Of a stretch of DNA of 64,000 bases, positions 44,274-53,539 are shown in pieces; the stretch's first letter is position 1; each line of letters begins with the position of its first letter. The notes below the pieces were generated by a model. That model was not told the DNA's origin. It saw only the letters and a program-made list of their open reading frames with translations, and did not search any database. Made by a program: the position numbers and the translations under genes. The stretch is from CAZOOR01 sp964581505 (GTDB lineage Bacteria > Bacteroidota > Ignavibacteria > Kapaibacteriales > UBA2268): assembly GCA_964581505.1 (NCBI GenBank), contig CAZOOR010000004.1, forward strand, positions 16,187-80,186. The letters are read 5' to 3'.

Positions 44274-45053
44274 ATGTTCCGCCCTTTATTTATTATTGCT
44301 ATTATTATTGTAACATCAAATTTGTATTCGCAGACTGAATGCAATCTTTCCGAACTTTATCCGAATATTTTTAAAATATCAAAACAGATATACGAAGGAG
44401 AGGAATACCTAAACGTATTTGTCATAAGCAAATTAGATACGAATACTAAATTCGGGAAGTTTATTAATGAGAATTATTTATATACTGATTATTTATATAA
44501 AACATTTTCGGATTATTCAAATTATGAAAAATTAAAAGCCATAAATGACAGTAATGAACTAAGGAATGTATTTCTCACCGATTTGCTCCAAGATACTTTG
44601 TTCAATGCGATGATGGATAAATTTCTTGCAAGAATTTGTAACAAACCGGATTTTATTCCTGATACTATTACAATAAATGAATTAATGAATATAGCCGTAA
44701 AGTTTTTTTATCTCCCCAAAATATCCGAACAAGGTAATTACCATATACAGATTTGCGTAGGTATAAATGGAATAAAGAATACATTAAAGAAAAGAAGACC
44801 ACAGGTCGAAGCATTTTGTTTTTCATCAATTTTTACTCATGGGAATAGTGGAGATTTTAATATTCAAAAAGAATTTAGAAGTACCGTTGGAAAATTATAT
44901 AAACTGAGTTTGGGTAATAATTTAGAAGAACGGCTTCTACGCGCACAAGGTGCCGTATATATGATGATGAGAGATAATGATGTATTGAAAAATATGCTAC
45001 TATCCGAATATAAAAAGAATATGAATTATTTACCATTTGTAATTATAGATTAA
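44274..45053 (+). CDS. Secreted protein of unknown function
   Basis: A 259-residue protein with a signal peptide (about 1-19, ending LYSQ). The mature part is mixed alpha/beta, rich in Asn, Lys and Tyr, with four Cys residues. No catalytic motif stands out and I do not recognise a family. ATG at 44274 follows a GAAGG site; an upstream TTG extension was not used. It is alone between tRNA-Met and mscS, a common site for lineage-specific genes. Confidence 0.6.
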   Translation: MFRPLFIIAIIIVTSNLYSQTECNLSELYPNIFKISKQIYEGEEYLNVFVISKLDTNTKFGKFINENYLYTDYLYKTFSDYSNYEKLKAINDSNELRNVFLTDLLQDTLFNAMMDKFLARICNKPDFIPDTITINELMNIAVKFFYLPKISEQGNYHIQICVGINGIKNTLKKRRPQVEAFCFSSIFTHGNSGDFNIQKEFRSTVGKLYKLSLGNNLEERLLRAQGAVYMMMRDNDVLKNMLLSEYKKNMNYLPFVIID

Positions 45054-45233
45054 CATTATCTACCATTCTCTTTGTGCAAAATGCAAAATGTTTTTCCAAT
45101 TATATTTTACTTTAATATATTAGGAGAAAAATATTCTAAATAAATTCGGGCATTTAAAATGTAAATACATCGTTCTGCAAATATCATAATTCATTTACCG
45201 TCTTATGTCTTTTTATTAAAAACAGGGTGCAAA

Positions 45234-46049
45234 ATGGATATTGACTCAATTATGAAAACACTTACACCACTGGTAGTGGAATACGGCTTAAAACTACTTG
45301 GTGCTATAGCTTTCTGGTTTGTCGGTGCATACATTATCAAAATAATAGTGAAACTTATTGGCAAATCACTTGACAAACGTAATACAGATGAATCGCTCAA
45401 ACTTTTTCTGTTGAATATTACAAAGAAATTACTCTATGTGGCTTTGGTTATAAGTATTATGACTATGCTCGGAGTGGAAATGACCTCATTTATAGCGATA
45501 CTCGGAGCATTCGGTTTAGCTGTCGGAATGGCTCTGAGCGGCACTTTGCAGAATTTTGCGGGCGGTGTGATGATACTTCTTTTCAAACCATTCAAGGTAG
45601 GTGATTTGATTGAGGCACAGGGCTATCTCGGTGTAGTCAATGAAATTCAAATTTTTAACACAATTCTTAAAACGCCCGATAATAAGACAATTATTATACC
45701 TAACGGCGGTTTATCCAATGCCTCAATGGTTAATTATTCCACTGAGGAAATTCGGCGTATAGATTTGTCGCTTGGGATAGGATACGGCGATGATGTCGAG
45801 AAAGCACGGCAAATTCTTAATGACATTGCCAAATCAGATAGTCGTATTCTTACCGCACCTGCCCCATTCATAGGTTTAACGGAAATGGCTGACAGTTCGG
45901 TTAATCTTACTTTCAGAGTTTGGGCTAAGGGCGCCGATTATTGGGCAGTCTATTTCACTACTAATGAAAAAGTTTATAATGAGTTTAACAAGCAGGGTAT
46001 CAACATTCCTTTCCCACAGATGGATGTTCATTTGTTCAAACAAGATTAA
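45234..46049 (+). CDS. mscS: Small-conductance mechanosensitive channel (MscS family)
   Basis: A 271-residue MscS with three membrane helices (about 15-37, 60-80, 84-105). The pore helix has the Gly/Ala-packed 'GAFGLAVGMALSGTLQNFAGGVMILLFKPFKVGD', continuing into the beta domain with 'IIIPNGGLSNASMVNYS'. It opens on sudden osmotic downshift to release solutes. It is the classic short E. coli MscS form. Single gene with its own terminator. Confidence 0.93.
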   Translation: MDIDSIMKTLTPLVVEYGLKLLGAIAFWFVGAYIIKIIVKLIGKSLDKRNTDESLKLFLLNITKKLLYVALVISIMTMLGVEMTSFIAILGAFGLAVGMALSGTLQNFAGGVMILLFKPFKVGDLIEAQGYLGVVNEIQIFNTILKTPDNKTIIIPNGGLSNASMVNYSTEEIRRIDLSLGIGYGDDVEKARQILNDIAKSDSRILTAPAPFIGLTEMADSSVNLTFRVWAKGADYWAVYFTTNEKVYNEFNKQGINIPFPQMDVHLFKQD

Positions 46050-46070
46050 TCTTTGGTTAGTATTAATTCC

Positions 46071-46097
46071 AAAAGGCGGCTTATGAAGTCGCCTTTT
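46071..46097 (+). terminator. Terminator of mscS
   Basis: AAAAGGCGGC / GTCGCCTTTT hairpin with T-run. Confidence 0.75.
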
Positions 46098-46148
46098 GTA
46101 TATTTCATTATTGCCGGATAAATAGCCAAACACACCCGTGGACAATAC

Positions 46149-46176
46149 AAAACCGCACCCTGAAGGATGCGGTTTT
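46149..46176 (-). terminator. Terminator of the Rieske-cytochrome c operon
   Basis: AAAACCGCA / TGCGGTTTT stem with further pairing inside (CC..GG); T-run on the minus strand. It can also work on the plus strand. Confidence 0.75.
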
Positions 46177-46207
46177 AATATTTGATGATATAGTGGCGGT
46201 GCTTGGT

Positions 46208-46567
46208 TTATTCTTCTTTTGTTTCACGGAGTGTCATTAATAATCCTAAGAGAGAAGCAAATTCATCTTCGGTTCCATTGAATTTTATTGGGTGTCTCTT
46301 CCCATTCATCTTGGATTTTTTAAGTAACCAATTTACAAAGAAAGAAGGCTCGTGTTCAGCACCAACGTTTGATAAATCAGGTGCTTTTGATTTCTTGTTT
46401 TTTCTTTTAACTTTGAGAATTTTAACGCTATGACAAGATGTGCATTTTTTGCTTTTCAAAATTTTAATAGGGTCGTCATTGCTTTTTTGTGCATTTACAG
46501 TATTTGCAAACGAAGCCATAAACAAAGCGGCTATAACAAGTATTCCGATAAAATATTTCTTTTTCAT
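46208..46567 (-). CDS. Periplasmic c-type cytochrome
   Basis: A 119-residue protein with a signal peptide (1-26, ending VNAQ) and one haem-binding CxxCH (C42-T-S-C45-H46). A Met in 'KKSKMNGKRHP' near residue 88 may be the sixth ligand. The protein is very basic (many Lys), which suits docking with an acidic partner. It lies 23 nt downstream of the Rieske gene on the same strand, with an AAGGAG site. Confidence 0.8.
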   Translation of the reverse strand: MKKKYFIGILVIAALFMASFANTVNAQKSNDDPIKILKSKKCTSCHSVKILKVKRKNKKSKAPDLSNVGAEHEPSFFVNWLLKKSKMNGKRHPIKFNGTEDEFASLLGLLMTLRETKEE

Positions 46568-46590
46568 TTTGCAGTCTCCTTATAGTAATT

Positions 46591-47100
46591 CTATGAGTTC
46601 AATAGTAATACGATTTTATTTTCATCTTTTTTATATTCATAATTATATTCTTTTAACGGTTCTGTTTCTATATTGTTGGGATTAGCAACAATACGACCGG
46701 CGCTATCGGTGTTTAGAGAAAACACAGTTTGATGTCTCGGGCAAATAATATTATGTTCCTTATTATTATTAGCAGGTAGTATTTGGTCTTTTTGATGCGT
46801 ACAATTCGATTGAACGACAATAAATTGATGATTCGGCAATACACGAACAATTACAACAATATATTTATTAGTATTTGCAATTTTATGAGCTTTGCACCTA
46901 ACCACAGTTTCGGGAATAGATAATCCAGGGTATTTATTTATATCTATTTCATATTTAATAGGCGAATCATTATGCTTATTCGGAATAGAATCGCAGGCAT
47001 TCATCAAAGGGGATAAAAGCGGCAGTGCAAAACCGCTACTTATTAAAATCCCAGTCTTTTTTAGGAAATTTCTTCTTTGCAAATTTTCTTCATTTTTCAT
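46591..47100 (-). CDS. Rieske [2Fe-2S] protein with Tat signal
   Basis: A 169-residue Rieske protein. It has a twin-arginine signal 'QRRNFLKK' and a possible lipid-attachment Cys36 in 'LMNAC'. The cluster ligands are 'NCTHQ' and 'ICPRHQTVF' (CxH...CxxH). A Rieske centre passes electrons, in cytochrome bc complexes or in oxygenase/oxidase partners. No cytochrome b gene is seen, so this is not an ordinary bc1 operon. ATG at 47100 is used because the longer frame lacks a sensible N-terminus. It heads a two-gene operon with the cytochrome c gene. Confidence 0.82.
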   Translation of the reverse strand: MKNEENLQRRNFLKKTGILISSGFALPLLSPLMNACDSIPNKHNDSPIKYEIDINKYPGLSIPETVVRCKAHKIANTNKYIVVIVRVLPNHQFIVVQSNCTHQKDQILPANNNKEHNIICPRHQTVFSLNTDSAGRIVANPNNIETEPLKEYNYEYKKDENKIVLLLNS

Positions 47101-47285
47101 AAATATTATCAAATTAATTGAGCAATACTCATTCTTCCATAGAATAGTATAATGAATAACACACAATATATGCCAAAAGTTTCAATGAAAGTAAAAATAG
47201 TTTCAATTGATTTATACAAATTCATACAATTTTTTTGGAAATATTCAGTTATTATTATGTCAGAAAAACAAATGATTGAACTAAA

Positions 47286-49115
47286 ATGAAACTATATACA
47301 CTGATATTTACGCTTTTAATTCTTTCGGTAAATTTCGTTTATTCGGAAACAAGTTTCCACACACAATTGAATTCCAACAATGTTTCTGTCGGGGATAGAA
47401 TAGAAGTATCATTTGTTTTGGAAAATGCGAATGGTAGTGGCTTCAAGGCTCCGAGTTTCAAGGGGTTTTCGGTTTTGAGCGGTCCTAACCAATCTCAAAG
47501 CACACAGTGGATAAACGGAGTAACGAGCAGTTCCATTACATATTCATATATTTTATCAGCTGACCAATCGGGTAAATTCACAATTAATTCGGCATATATT
47601 ACAGTAAATGGTAAACGCTTTAAGACACAGCCGGTAACAATTACAGTAAGAAAGGGTAATAAACAAACTAAAAAAGAAAAATCGGGAGATGTTAATCTTA
47701 ATTCGCAAGCAGAAAAAATAGTACGTAAAAATCTGTTCTTAAAATTATATGTAGATAAAAGTCAGGCTTATGAAGGTGAACCGATTGTTGCAACCTATAA
47801 ATTGTATGTGCATCCGCAATTGCAATTAGTCAATTTGGGACAACCTACAATGCCGACATTTAACGGGTTCTGGACACAGGATTTGGGAATTAAGGAATTA
47901 AAATTCCATACTGAGACACTAAATGGTATCCCCTATCGCGTTGCGGATTTGAAGAAAGTGGTATTACTTGCGCAACAGAGCGGTGATTTAAAAATTGAGC
48001 CTATGAAAATTGAATCAGTTGTCAGATTGGAAATCAAAGGACGCAGACGTAGAAGCAATAGTCCATTTGGCGATTCTTTCTTTGATGATTTCTTTAATCG
48101 GAATTATCGTGATTTTAAATTCACAATAACATCACGCAGTACAAAAATTCATATTAAAACTCTACCAGCCGGAGCGCCGGAGAATTTTACGGGTGCTGTT
48201 GGTGTTTTCAATGTCAAGACCTCTATTGATAAGAATAAAGTAAAAACCGGTGATGCAGTTACTCTAAAAGTGAAAATATCAGGCATAGGCAATCTGAAAC
48301 TAATTGATGCTTTGCCATTGGACTTGCCACCGGATATTGATATGTTCGACCCGAAAATCAGCGATAATATCAATGTATCAAATTCGGGAATGTCCGGCAA
48401 TAAATTATTTGAATATTATCTAATACCACGTACACCCGGCAAGTACAAAATAAAACCACTTGTTTTTTCCTATTTCGATTTGAAAGAAAAAAAATATAAG
48501 ACATTAAGTTCAGATGAATTTGTCATCTCAGTTTCGCAGGGTTCGGGCAATTCCTCTTCAATTGTTTCCGGCGTAAATAAAAAAGATGTCAAATATTTGG
48601 GTAAGGATATACGGTTTATCAAGACAAGTTGGTCAGGTGAAACTATGTCAAAAGCAGGTTTTTCTTCATCAATATTCTTTTATATGCTTTTATTATTAGC
48701 ACCGATTATATATTTCATTATATTTTTCTATGCAAAACGGCGGGAGGAACTGAATCGCGATGTTATGTTGATGAGAAACAGAAAAGCCAGTGCAGTTGCC
48801 AAAAAAAGGCTATCAGTAGCACGAACATATATTGAGAAAAATTCCGAGAATGAATTTTATGAAGAAATTTCAAAAGTGCTAACAGGATATACTGCGGATA
48901 AATTATCTATTCCACTCTCGCAATTTACGCGTGAGAATGCTCTTATGGAATTAAATAAATACAATGTTGATAATGATACAATTGAACGTCTATTATCCAC
49001 TATTGATTATTGCGAGTCTGTAAGATATGCACCGACATCTGAAAAACTCTCAATGCAAGAAGTTTATGATAAAGCATCAAAAATAATTACGGATTTGGAG
49101 GGAATTCTACGATGA
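47286..49115 (+). CDS. batD: BatD-like oxygen-tolerance protein
   Basis: A 609-residue protein with a signal peptide (1-20), several Ig-like beta domains ('DRIEVSFVLENANGSGFKAPSFKGFSVLSGPNQSQS' region; 'KVKTGDAVTLKVKISGIGNLKLI') and one C-terminal membrane helix (about 460-482) followed by a cytoplasmic helical tail. This is the BatD layout of the Bacteroides aerotolerance operon. Its start is 119 nt downstream of the divergent... rather, oppositely oriented Rieske gene start region at 47167. batE overlaps by 4 nt. BatA, BatB and BatC are not seen here. Confidence 0.85.
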   Translation: MKLYTLIFTLLILSVNFVYSETSFHTQLNSNNVSVGDRIEVSFVLENANGSGFKAPSFKGFSVLSGPNQSQSTQWINGVTSSSITYSYILSADQSGKFTINSAYITVNGKRFKTQPVTITVRKGNKQTKKEKSGDVNLNSQAEKIVRKNLFLKLYVDKSQAYEGEPIVATYKLYVHPQLQLVNLGQPTMPTFNGFWTQDLGIKELKFHTETLNGIPYRVADLKKVVLLAQQSGDLKIEPMKIESVVRLEIKGRRRRSNSPFGDSFFDDFFNRNYRDFKFTITSRSTKIHIKTLPAGAPENFTGAVGVFNVKTSIDKNKVKTGDAVTLKVKISGIGNLKLIDALPLDLPPDIDMFDPKISDNINVSNSGMSGNKLFEYYLIPRTPGKYKIKPLVFSYFDLKEKKYKTLSSDEFVISVSQGSGNSSSIVSGVNKKDVKYLGKDIRFIKTSWSGETMSKAGFSSSIFFYMLLLLAPIIYFIIFFYAKRREELNRDVMLMRNRKASAVAKKRLSVARTYIEKNSENEFYEEISKVLTGYTADKLSIPLSQFTRENALMELNKYNVDNDTIERLLSTIDYCESVRYAPTSEKLSMQEVYDKASKIITDLEGILR

Positions 49116-49873
49116 AATTATTCCTTATTATTTTTACGTTCTTAGCGGCTATAGTTAATACATCTGCGGAGCAGATTGACAATAAAAGTATCTTTGAGCG
49201 TGCAAACCAATTATATATCAATAAAGACTATGCAGGTGCTGTTCAAGAATACGAAAAATTAATTGATAACGGTTTTGAGTCGTTTGAAATATATTTTAAT
49301 TTGGGTAATTCGTATTATCGTTTACGTAAGACGTCTGATGCAATATATTTCTACGAGAAAGCAAAAAAACTAAAACCGGAAGATAAAGATATTAGATTTA
49401 ATCTAAATGTTGCAAACCTGCGTGTAGTAGATAAATTCAAGACCGTACCGAAGTTTTTCCTTAGCGAGTGGTACGGGAACATGGTTAATGGCTTTTCGTC
49501 TGATACATGGGCATTATGGACTGTAATTTCTTTATGGGTGGCGATGATACTCTTTGTTGCATTTTTATTTGTATGGAGTCTGAAATTGAAGAAATCTATA
49601 TTTGCAATTGCTTCACTATTTTTGATTGTATTTTTATTATCGCTTGTATTCACTTTCAACAGGATTAAAATTGAAAATACAGCAGACGAGGCGATAATAT
49701 TCTCAACAAGTGTGTATGTGAAAAGTTCACCCGATGATAAGAGTACGGATTTATTTATTCTTCACGAAGGTACAAAGGTGAAGATTAAAGATAAAATAGG
49801 CGAATGGTTGGAAATTACACTGCCAAATGGAAATGTCGGCTGGATTCCTGCCGATAATATAAAAATAATTTAA
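49112..49873 (+). CDS. batE: BatE-like TPR/SH3 protein
   Basis: A 253-residue protein. It has a signal peptide (1-19), two TPR repeats (about 25-105, 'ANQLYINKDYAGAVQEYEKLI', 'YFNLGNSYYRLRKTSDAIYFYEKAKKL'), two membrane helices (about 133-155, 163-183) and a C-terminal bacterial SH3 domain (about 195-253, 'VYVKSSPDDKSTDLFILHEGTKVKI', 'NVGWIPADNIKII'). That is the BatE order. The start overlaps batD (ATGA). Confidence 0.85.
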   Translation: MKLFLIIFTFLAAIVNTSAEQIDNKSIFERANQLYINKDYAGAVQEYEKLIDNGFESFEIYFNLGNSYYRLRKTSDAIYFYEKAKKLKPEDKDIRFNLNVANLRVVDKFKTVPKFFLSEWYGNMVNGFSSDTWALWTVISLWVAMILFVAFLFVWSLKLKKSIFAIASLFLIVFLLSLVFTFNRIKIENTADEAIIFSTSVYVKSSPDDKSTDLFILHEGTKVKIKDKIGEWLEITLPNGNVGWIPADNIKII

Positions 49874-49883
49874 CGCCGAAAAT

Positions 49884-51566
49884 TTATTTACCTTGATATT
49901 TTATTTTAAAATCGCTTACAGTCCATCGCGGTTTGATATGAATAAATCCGGGAATTTTTAAAAATTTCTCTGCCGGTTGCCAAGGATACGGTTTGCCAAA
50001 GTCATATTTTTCGTTTTTGTTTATGTCTGACGCAATTTCAATAGTATAATCACCCTCCGGCAATCGCTCGAATTTCCACTTTTTCGATTTAGTGTAACAG
50101 ATGAAAGGTGTGTTATTTATGTTATTCTTATCCTTGGGGTACAGAGAGATGATGTAATGCCCATTATATCCCGAGCTGTCAATAATGATACCAGATAAGC
50201 CGCCATAGTTACGTTCATCGGCAGTTTTAAAAGTAAGTTGCAGAGTGGTATCAGTATTGACGAAAAGATTTCTGATTCCAATAGCATACTCGCTAATACT
50301 CTCCAAATTTTGTTCGGGTACTATGCGAATGATGTTTTCTTGTGGTGTAATAAAGGAATATGGAACTTTGCTTTTATTTTTTGTTTGAATAAAATTAATA
50401 ATGAGACTATCTTTTCTATGTATGATGGAATTATTGAAAATAAAATCAATATATGCGGTAGTAGCAATGTTTTCACTACTATCAGCAGGGAATGATTGCA
50501 CTAGTTTTAAATCATTTGTATCAATGTCATTAACCGCATAAAAATATGCTGAAGAGACTGTATCCTGAATAATATTCCCGGACGAATCCCTAATTGCTTT
50601 ACTGTCGTTTGTTAGTGCTTGCAGTTGCCATTTAGGTTTTGCGTCAAGGGCATTTTCGGTAATAATTAGCACTTTGTTTCTTGTCCCATTTAGCAAAAAG
50701 GCAGATTTTATTTTTGTTTCTTTTGTTCCGGTGCTATCAAGAATTATAAAAGACGCGGCTCTGATTGTCGAGGAATCAAGGGACTCGCTGAATTCGGTTA
50801 AAACAGTGCTTTTAGTCAAAGCTTCCGCACTATAAAGCATAGGTCCAATATCGTCAATCGGTTTAGATATTTTTAATTTAATATCCGGTGATAGCGTGTC
50901 ATTAACAAACACATCATTTAATGCGGAAGCGAAGCCATCTGTTCCATGGTCATATTGTCCGTCTTTCATCATATCCCTGACGGCAAAGATTCTGTATTTA
51001 CCGGGCTTCAATGCACCGAAAGAGAATAAACCGTTACTACCGATTTGCGTTCTGTATGTAGGTTTAGTATGTGCGGGATTGAGGGTATCCGAATTAATAC
51101 CGAGCAGATAATACGCAAATACAAATGTACCTTCCGGCTTTTTAGAATAGAGCTTGCCTGTAATCTTGCAGCTATCAATTTTATTGCCAGTTGAGAAAAT
51201 AATTGAATAAGACATATCCGGTTTATTTCCACGTAAGTCGGTGTAATCCGTACCTAAGGAAATGGAATATGTGGTTTGCGGTTTCAGTTCTTCAAGAAAT
51301 TCCAAATATAGTTTTTTACCACTCCAATTAAAATTGACATCAATATCAGGAGAAATAAATATATTTTCAATCACTTTTGATTTATTCATATATTTACTAA
51401 ATTCAAAAGCCACTTCATCAGCATTGAAGTTGGTAGATTTATTATTTGGTTCGGTACTGACAATAACAGGTGGAACAGTATCGGGTGGACCACCTGAGGG
51501 CGGCTTTTGTATTGCACAGGCAGTAATTGCCATAAATAAAATTATATAAATTTTGATTTTCGTCAA
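49884..51566 (-). CDS. Ig-like (Big_5/SbsA type) domain lipoprotein
   Basis: About 560 residues. The N-terminus is a lipoprotein signal with lipobox 'ITAC' followed by 'PPSGGPPDTVPPVIVSTEPNNKSTNF', the standard start of FCB Big_5 Ig-like lipoproteins. A Big_5 domain (about 40-125), a carboxypeptidase-regulatory-like beta domain and a second Ig-like part follow. The frame is open to 51626, but a promoter-like TAGATTTG at 51606-51599 lies inside that extension, so I place the start at the TTG of 51566, which gives a short lipoprotein signal. The role is unknown; likely a surface or periplasmic structural lipoprotein. The gene is divergent from yihY. Confidence 0.72.
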   Translation of the reverse strand: MTKIKIYIILFMAITACAIQKPPSGGPPDTVPPVIVSTEPNNKSTNFNADEVAFEFSKYMNKSKVIENIFISPDIDVNFNWSGKKLYLEFLEELKPQTTYSISLGTDYTDLRGNKPDMSYSIIFSTGNKIDSCKITGKLYSKKPEGTFVFAYYLLGINSDTLNPAHTKPTYRTQIGSNGLFSFGALKPGKYRIFAVRDMMKDGQYDHGTDGFASALNDVFVNDTLSPDIKLKISKPIDDIGPMLYSAEALTKSTVLTEFSESLDSSTIRAASFIILDSTGTKETKIKSAFLLNGTRNKVLIITENALDAKPKWQLQALTNDSKAIRDSSGNIIQDTVSSAYFYAVNDIDTNDLKLVQSFPADSSENIATTAYIDFIFNNSIIHRKDSLIINFIQTKNKSKVPYSFITPQENIIRIVPEQNLESISEYAIGIRNLFVNTDTTLQLTFKTADERNYGGLSGIIIDSSGYNGHYIISLYPKDKNNINNTPFICYTKSKKWKFERLPEGDYTIEIASDINKNEKYDFGKPYPWQPAEKFLKIPGFIHIKPRWTVSDFKIKYQGK

Positions 51567-51598
51567 TAGATTGCATAATTTATTAATGATTGAAGATA

Positions 51599-51627
51599 CA
51601 AATCTAATAATAAATGGTTTTATCAAA
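51599..51627 (-). promoter_or_regulatory. Candidate promoter for the Ig-like lipoprotein gene
   Basis: On the minus strand TTTG (51627-51624), 17 nt, TAGATTTG (51606-51599). The spacing is a little short of 19-21. If real, it rules out translation starts upstream of about 51592. Confidence 0.4.
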
Positions 51628-51644
51628 AAATTTAGCTCCGGTTA

Positions 51645-52559
51645 ATGAAAAAACTGAAGATAATAATATTATGGCTTGAGATACGGTTAAGTTCATTATT
51701 TAAGTTTATTGACAGACTTGAAGACCACCATATATTTCTCATGGCAGGTGGAATTGCCTTCAATATTTTCCTATACCTTATCCCACTATTTCTCGTATCC
51801 GTTTATCTCGTCAATCAAATATTCGGAGCAGATAATATAACTCAAATCTTAGTACAATATATTGATTCCGTATTGCCACCCAATAGTTCGACAAATCAGC
51901 TTTTGGAAGATATTTTGAAGGAAGTCAATTTGATTTTCAAGCAAAGTTCTATTGTTGGTTGGGTAGGTATCGGTGTTCTTGTTTGGTTATCATCAACATT
52001 ACTCAGTGCAATACGAACAGGATTGAACAGGATTTTTGAAATAGAAACACCGAGAGTTTTTGTTATTTATAAAATTAAAGATATTATCCTCATATTCTTG
52101 CTTATGTTGATGATGATTATTTCTTCATACATAGTTCCTTTGTATTCCATAGCCTACAATGTTGTAATTGAGCATATCAAGCCACCATACGATTGGTATT
52201 TTTCGCGAATGTTTATGACGGGTGCAACGCTACTTACTTCTGCAATTATGTTTTTCGGAATATTTAAATTCCTTCCGAATGACAAGATGCCCCGCTTTAT
52301 TGTTACAATCAGTACTTTTATCTGTGTAATAGCGGTTGAATTATCCAGAAATATATTTGCTTGGTATATTGTGAAATTCGGTACTTATGGTAAATTTTAC
52401 GGAACTTATGCGGTCATAGTCTCTGTTGCAGTCTGGATATACTATCTTACTTTAATTATTCTATTTTCTGCAGAAATCAGTAAATTCTTTTATGACAGAC
52501 GTAAAGAAAAACAACGTGCAAAAATCATAAAAAAATTAGAAAATACATTAGCCCCTTGA
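51645..52559 (+). CDS. YihY/BrkB family membrane protein
   Basis: A 304-residue YihY/UPF0761 protein with about six membrane helices. It has 'DHHIFLMAGGIAFNIFLYLIPLFLVSVY' near the start, 'SIVGWVGIGVLVWLSSTLLSAIRTGLNRIFE' in the middle and 'YGTYAVIVSVAVWIYYLTLIILFSAEISKFF' near the end, all family features. The old label ribonuclease BN is wrong for this family; its function is not settled. It converges on the exonuclease gene with a 6-nt gap. Confidence 0.88.
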   Translation: MKKLKIIILWLEIRLSSLFKFIDRLEDHHIFLMAGGIAFNIFLYLIPLFLVSVYLVNQIFGADNITQILVQYIDSVLPPNSSTNQLLEDILKEVNLIFKQSSIVGWVGIGVLVWLSSTLLSAIRTGLNRIFEIETPRVFVIYKIKDIILIFLLMLMMIISSYIVPLYSIAYNVVIEHIKPPYDWYFSRMFMTGATLLTSAIMFFGIFKFLPNDKMPRFIVTISTFICVIAVELSRNIFAWYIVKFGTYGKFYGTYAVIVSVAVWIYYLTLIILFSAEISKFFYDRRKEKQRAKIIKKLENTLAP

Positions 52560-52565
52560 TAATTA

Positions 52566-53384
52566 TTAAAATTTCAATCTTTCACGCCAGAGCAAGTATA
52601 AGTTCCAAGTTGTCGTAACATCACGCATACAATATTCCGCCACTTCATCAACTTTGCCTGCAAGAAAAAAGTCCTTTACTTTTGAGCCGTCAATACCTTC
52701 CGCTTTGGGTGATTGCAAACCGAACTCTCGGGCGTAGAAATCAAAGTTAAATCTTTTGGTTGCACCGTAAGAACTTGGTGAGAAAAAACAAAGTTCATCA
52801 ATTAAATCTGTATGAAGGTGATAGTTAAATTTTGTACCTTGCATTAAATTTCTGCTTGGTCTGATACCGAGCAAAGCCGAACGCAACATAATGAAAGGGG
52901 CATCAAAATTTCTACCGTTGAAACTAATCAAATGTACATTCCTGTATTTCCTTGAAGTGAAAATTTTCCAAAAATGTTCAAGCATTGTTTTTTCGTTCAT
53001 ATATTTGCAATCATCATCAGTAGCAAGTTTTCCTTCTACTATCTCACCATCATTCTTTGACTCGTCCAAAATATACGCCATCTTGCTTGTACTGATAATC
53101 TCCAAATTTTCATTGCCGCTGTTTGAATTTCTCGAAGATGCTACTTCATTAATTTGCATACCGATAACAACGAGTTTTGCAGTAATAGGCGATAGTGCCA
53201 TTTGTGCTTTTTTTTGTTCTTCGTCAGCCTCATCTTTAGCATATCTAACAATATATTCCTGTTGGGATTCGGAGAACGAATTATAATCTCTCGGTATTGT
53301 TTCCAAATCAAAAGTCAAGAAATATTCCTTATTAACGAAATTATTATCTGCTGACATAGTATTTTCCGGCATATTCTCGTTCAT
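52566..53384 (-). CDS. 3'-5' exonuclease related to the PolB exonuclease domain
   Basis: A 272-residue DnaQ-fold exonuclease of the PF10108-type (predicted PolB-like 3'-5' exonuclease). ExoI is 'FDLET' (D26, E28), ExoII is 'SFNGRNFDAPF' near residue 160, and ExoIII is 'EYCMRDV' (Y251, D255). All four acidic ligands are present, so it should be active on DNA or RNA ends. It stands alone, not fused to a polymerase. The biological role is unknown. Confidence 0.82.
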   Translation of the reverse strand: MNENMPENTMSADNNFVNKEYFLTFDLETIPRDYNSFSESQQEYIVRYAKDEADEEQKKAQMALSPITAKLVVIGMQINEVASSRNSNSGNENLEIISTSKMAYILDESKNDGEIVEGKLATDDDCKYMNEKTMLEHFWKIFTSRKYRNVHLISFNGRNFDAPFIMLRSALLGIRPSRNLMQGTKFNYHLHTDLIDELCFFSPSSYGATKRFNFDFYAREFGLQSPKAEGIDGSKVKDFFLAGKVDEVAEYCMRDVTTTWNLYLLWRERLKF

Positions 53385-53539
53385 TTTAACCTTTTTTTAA
53401 ATTTAATTAACAATATATTCGTTATTTCGTCTTTCTAATTTAGAAAAAATAAAATTAATACTTAAATTTATTTTTACAGAATGTGAAATTTGCTGTTTTG
53501 ATTTTTAAAATGCAATTAAAAGAAAGAAAAAGAAATAAT

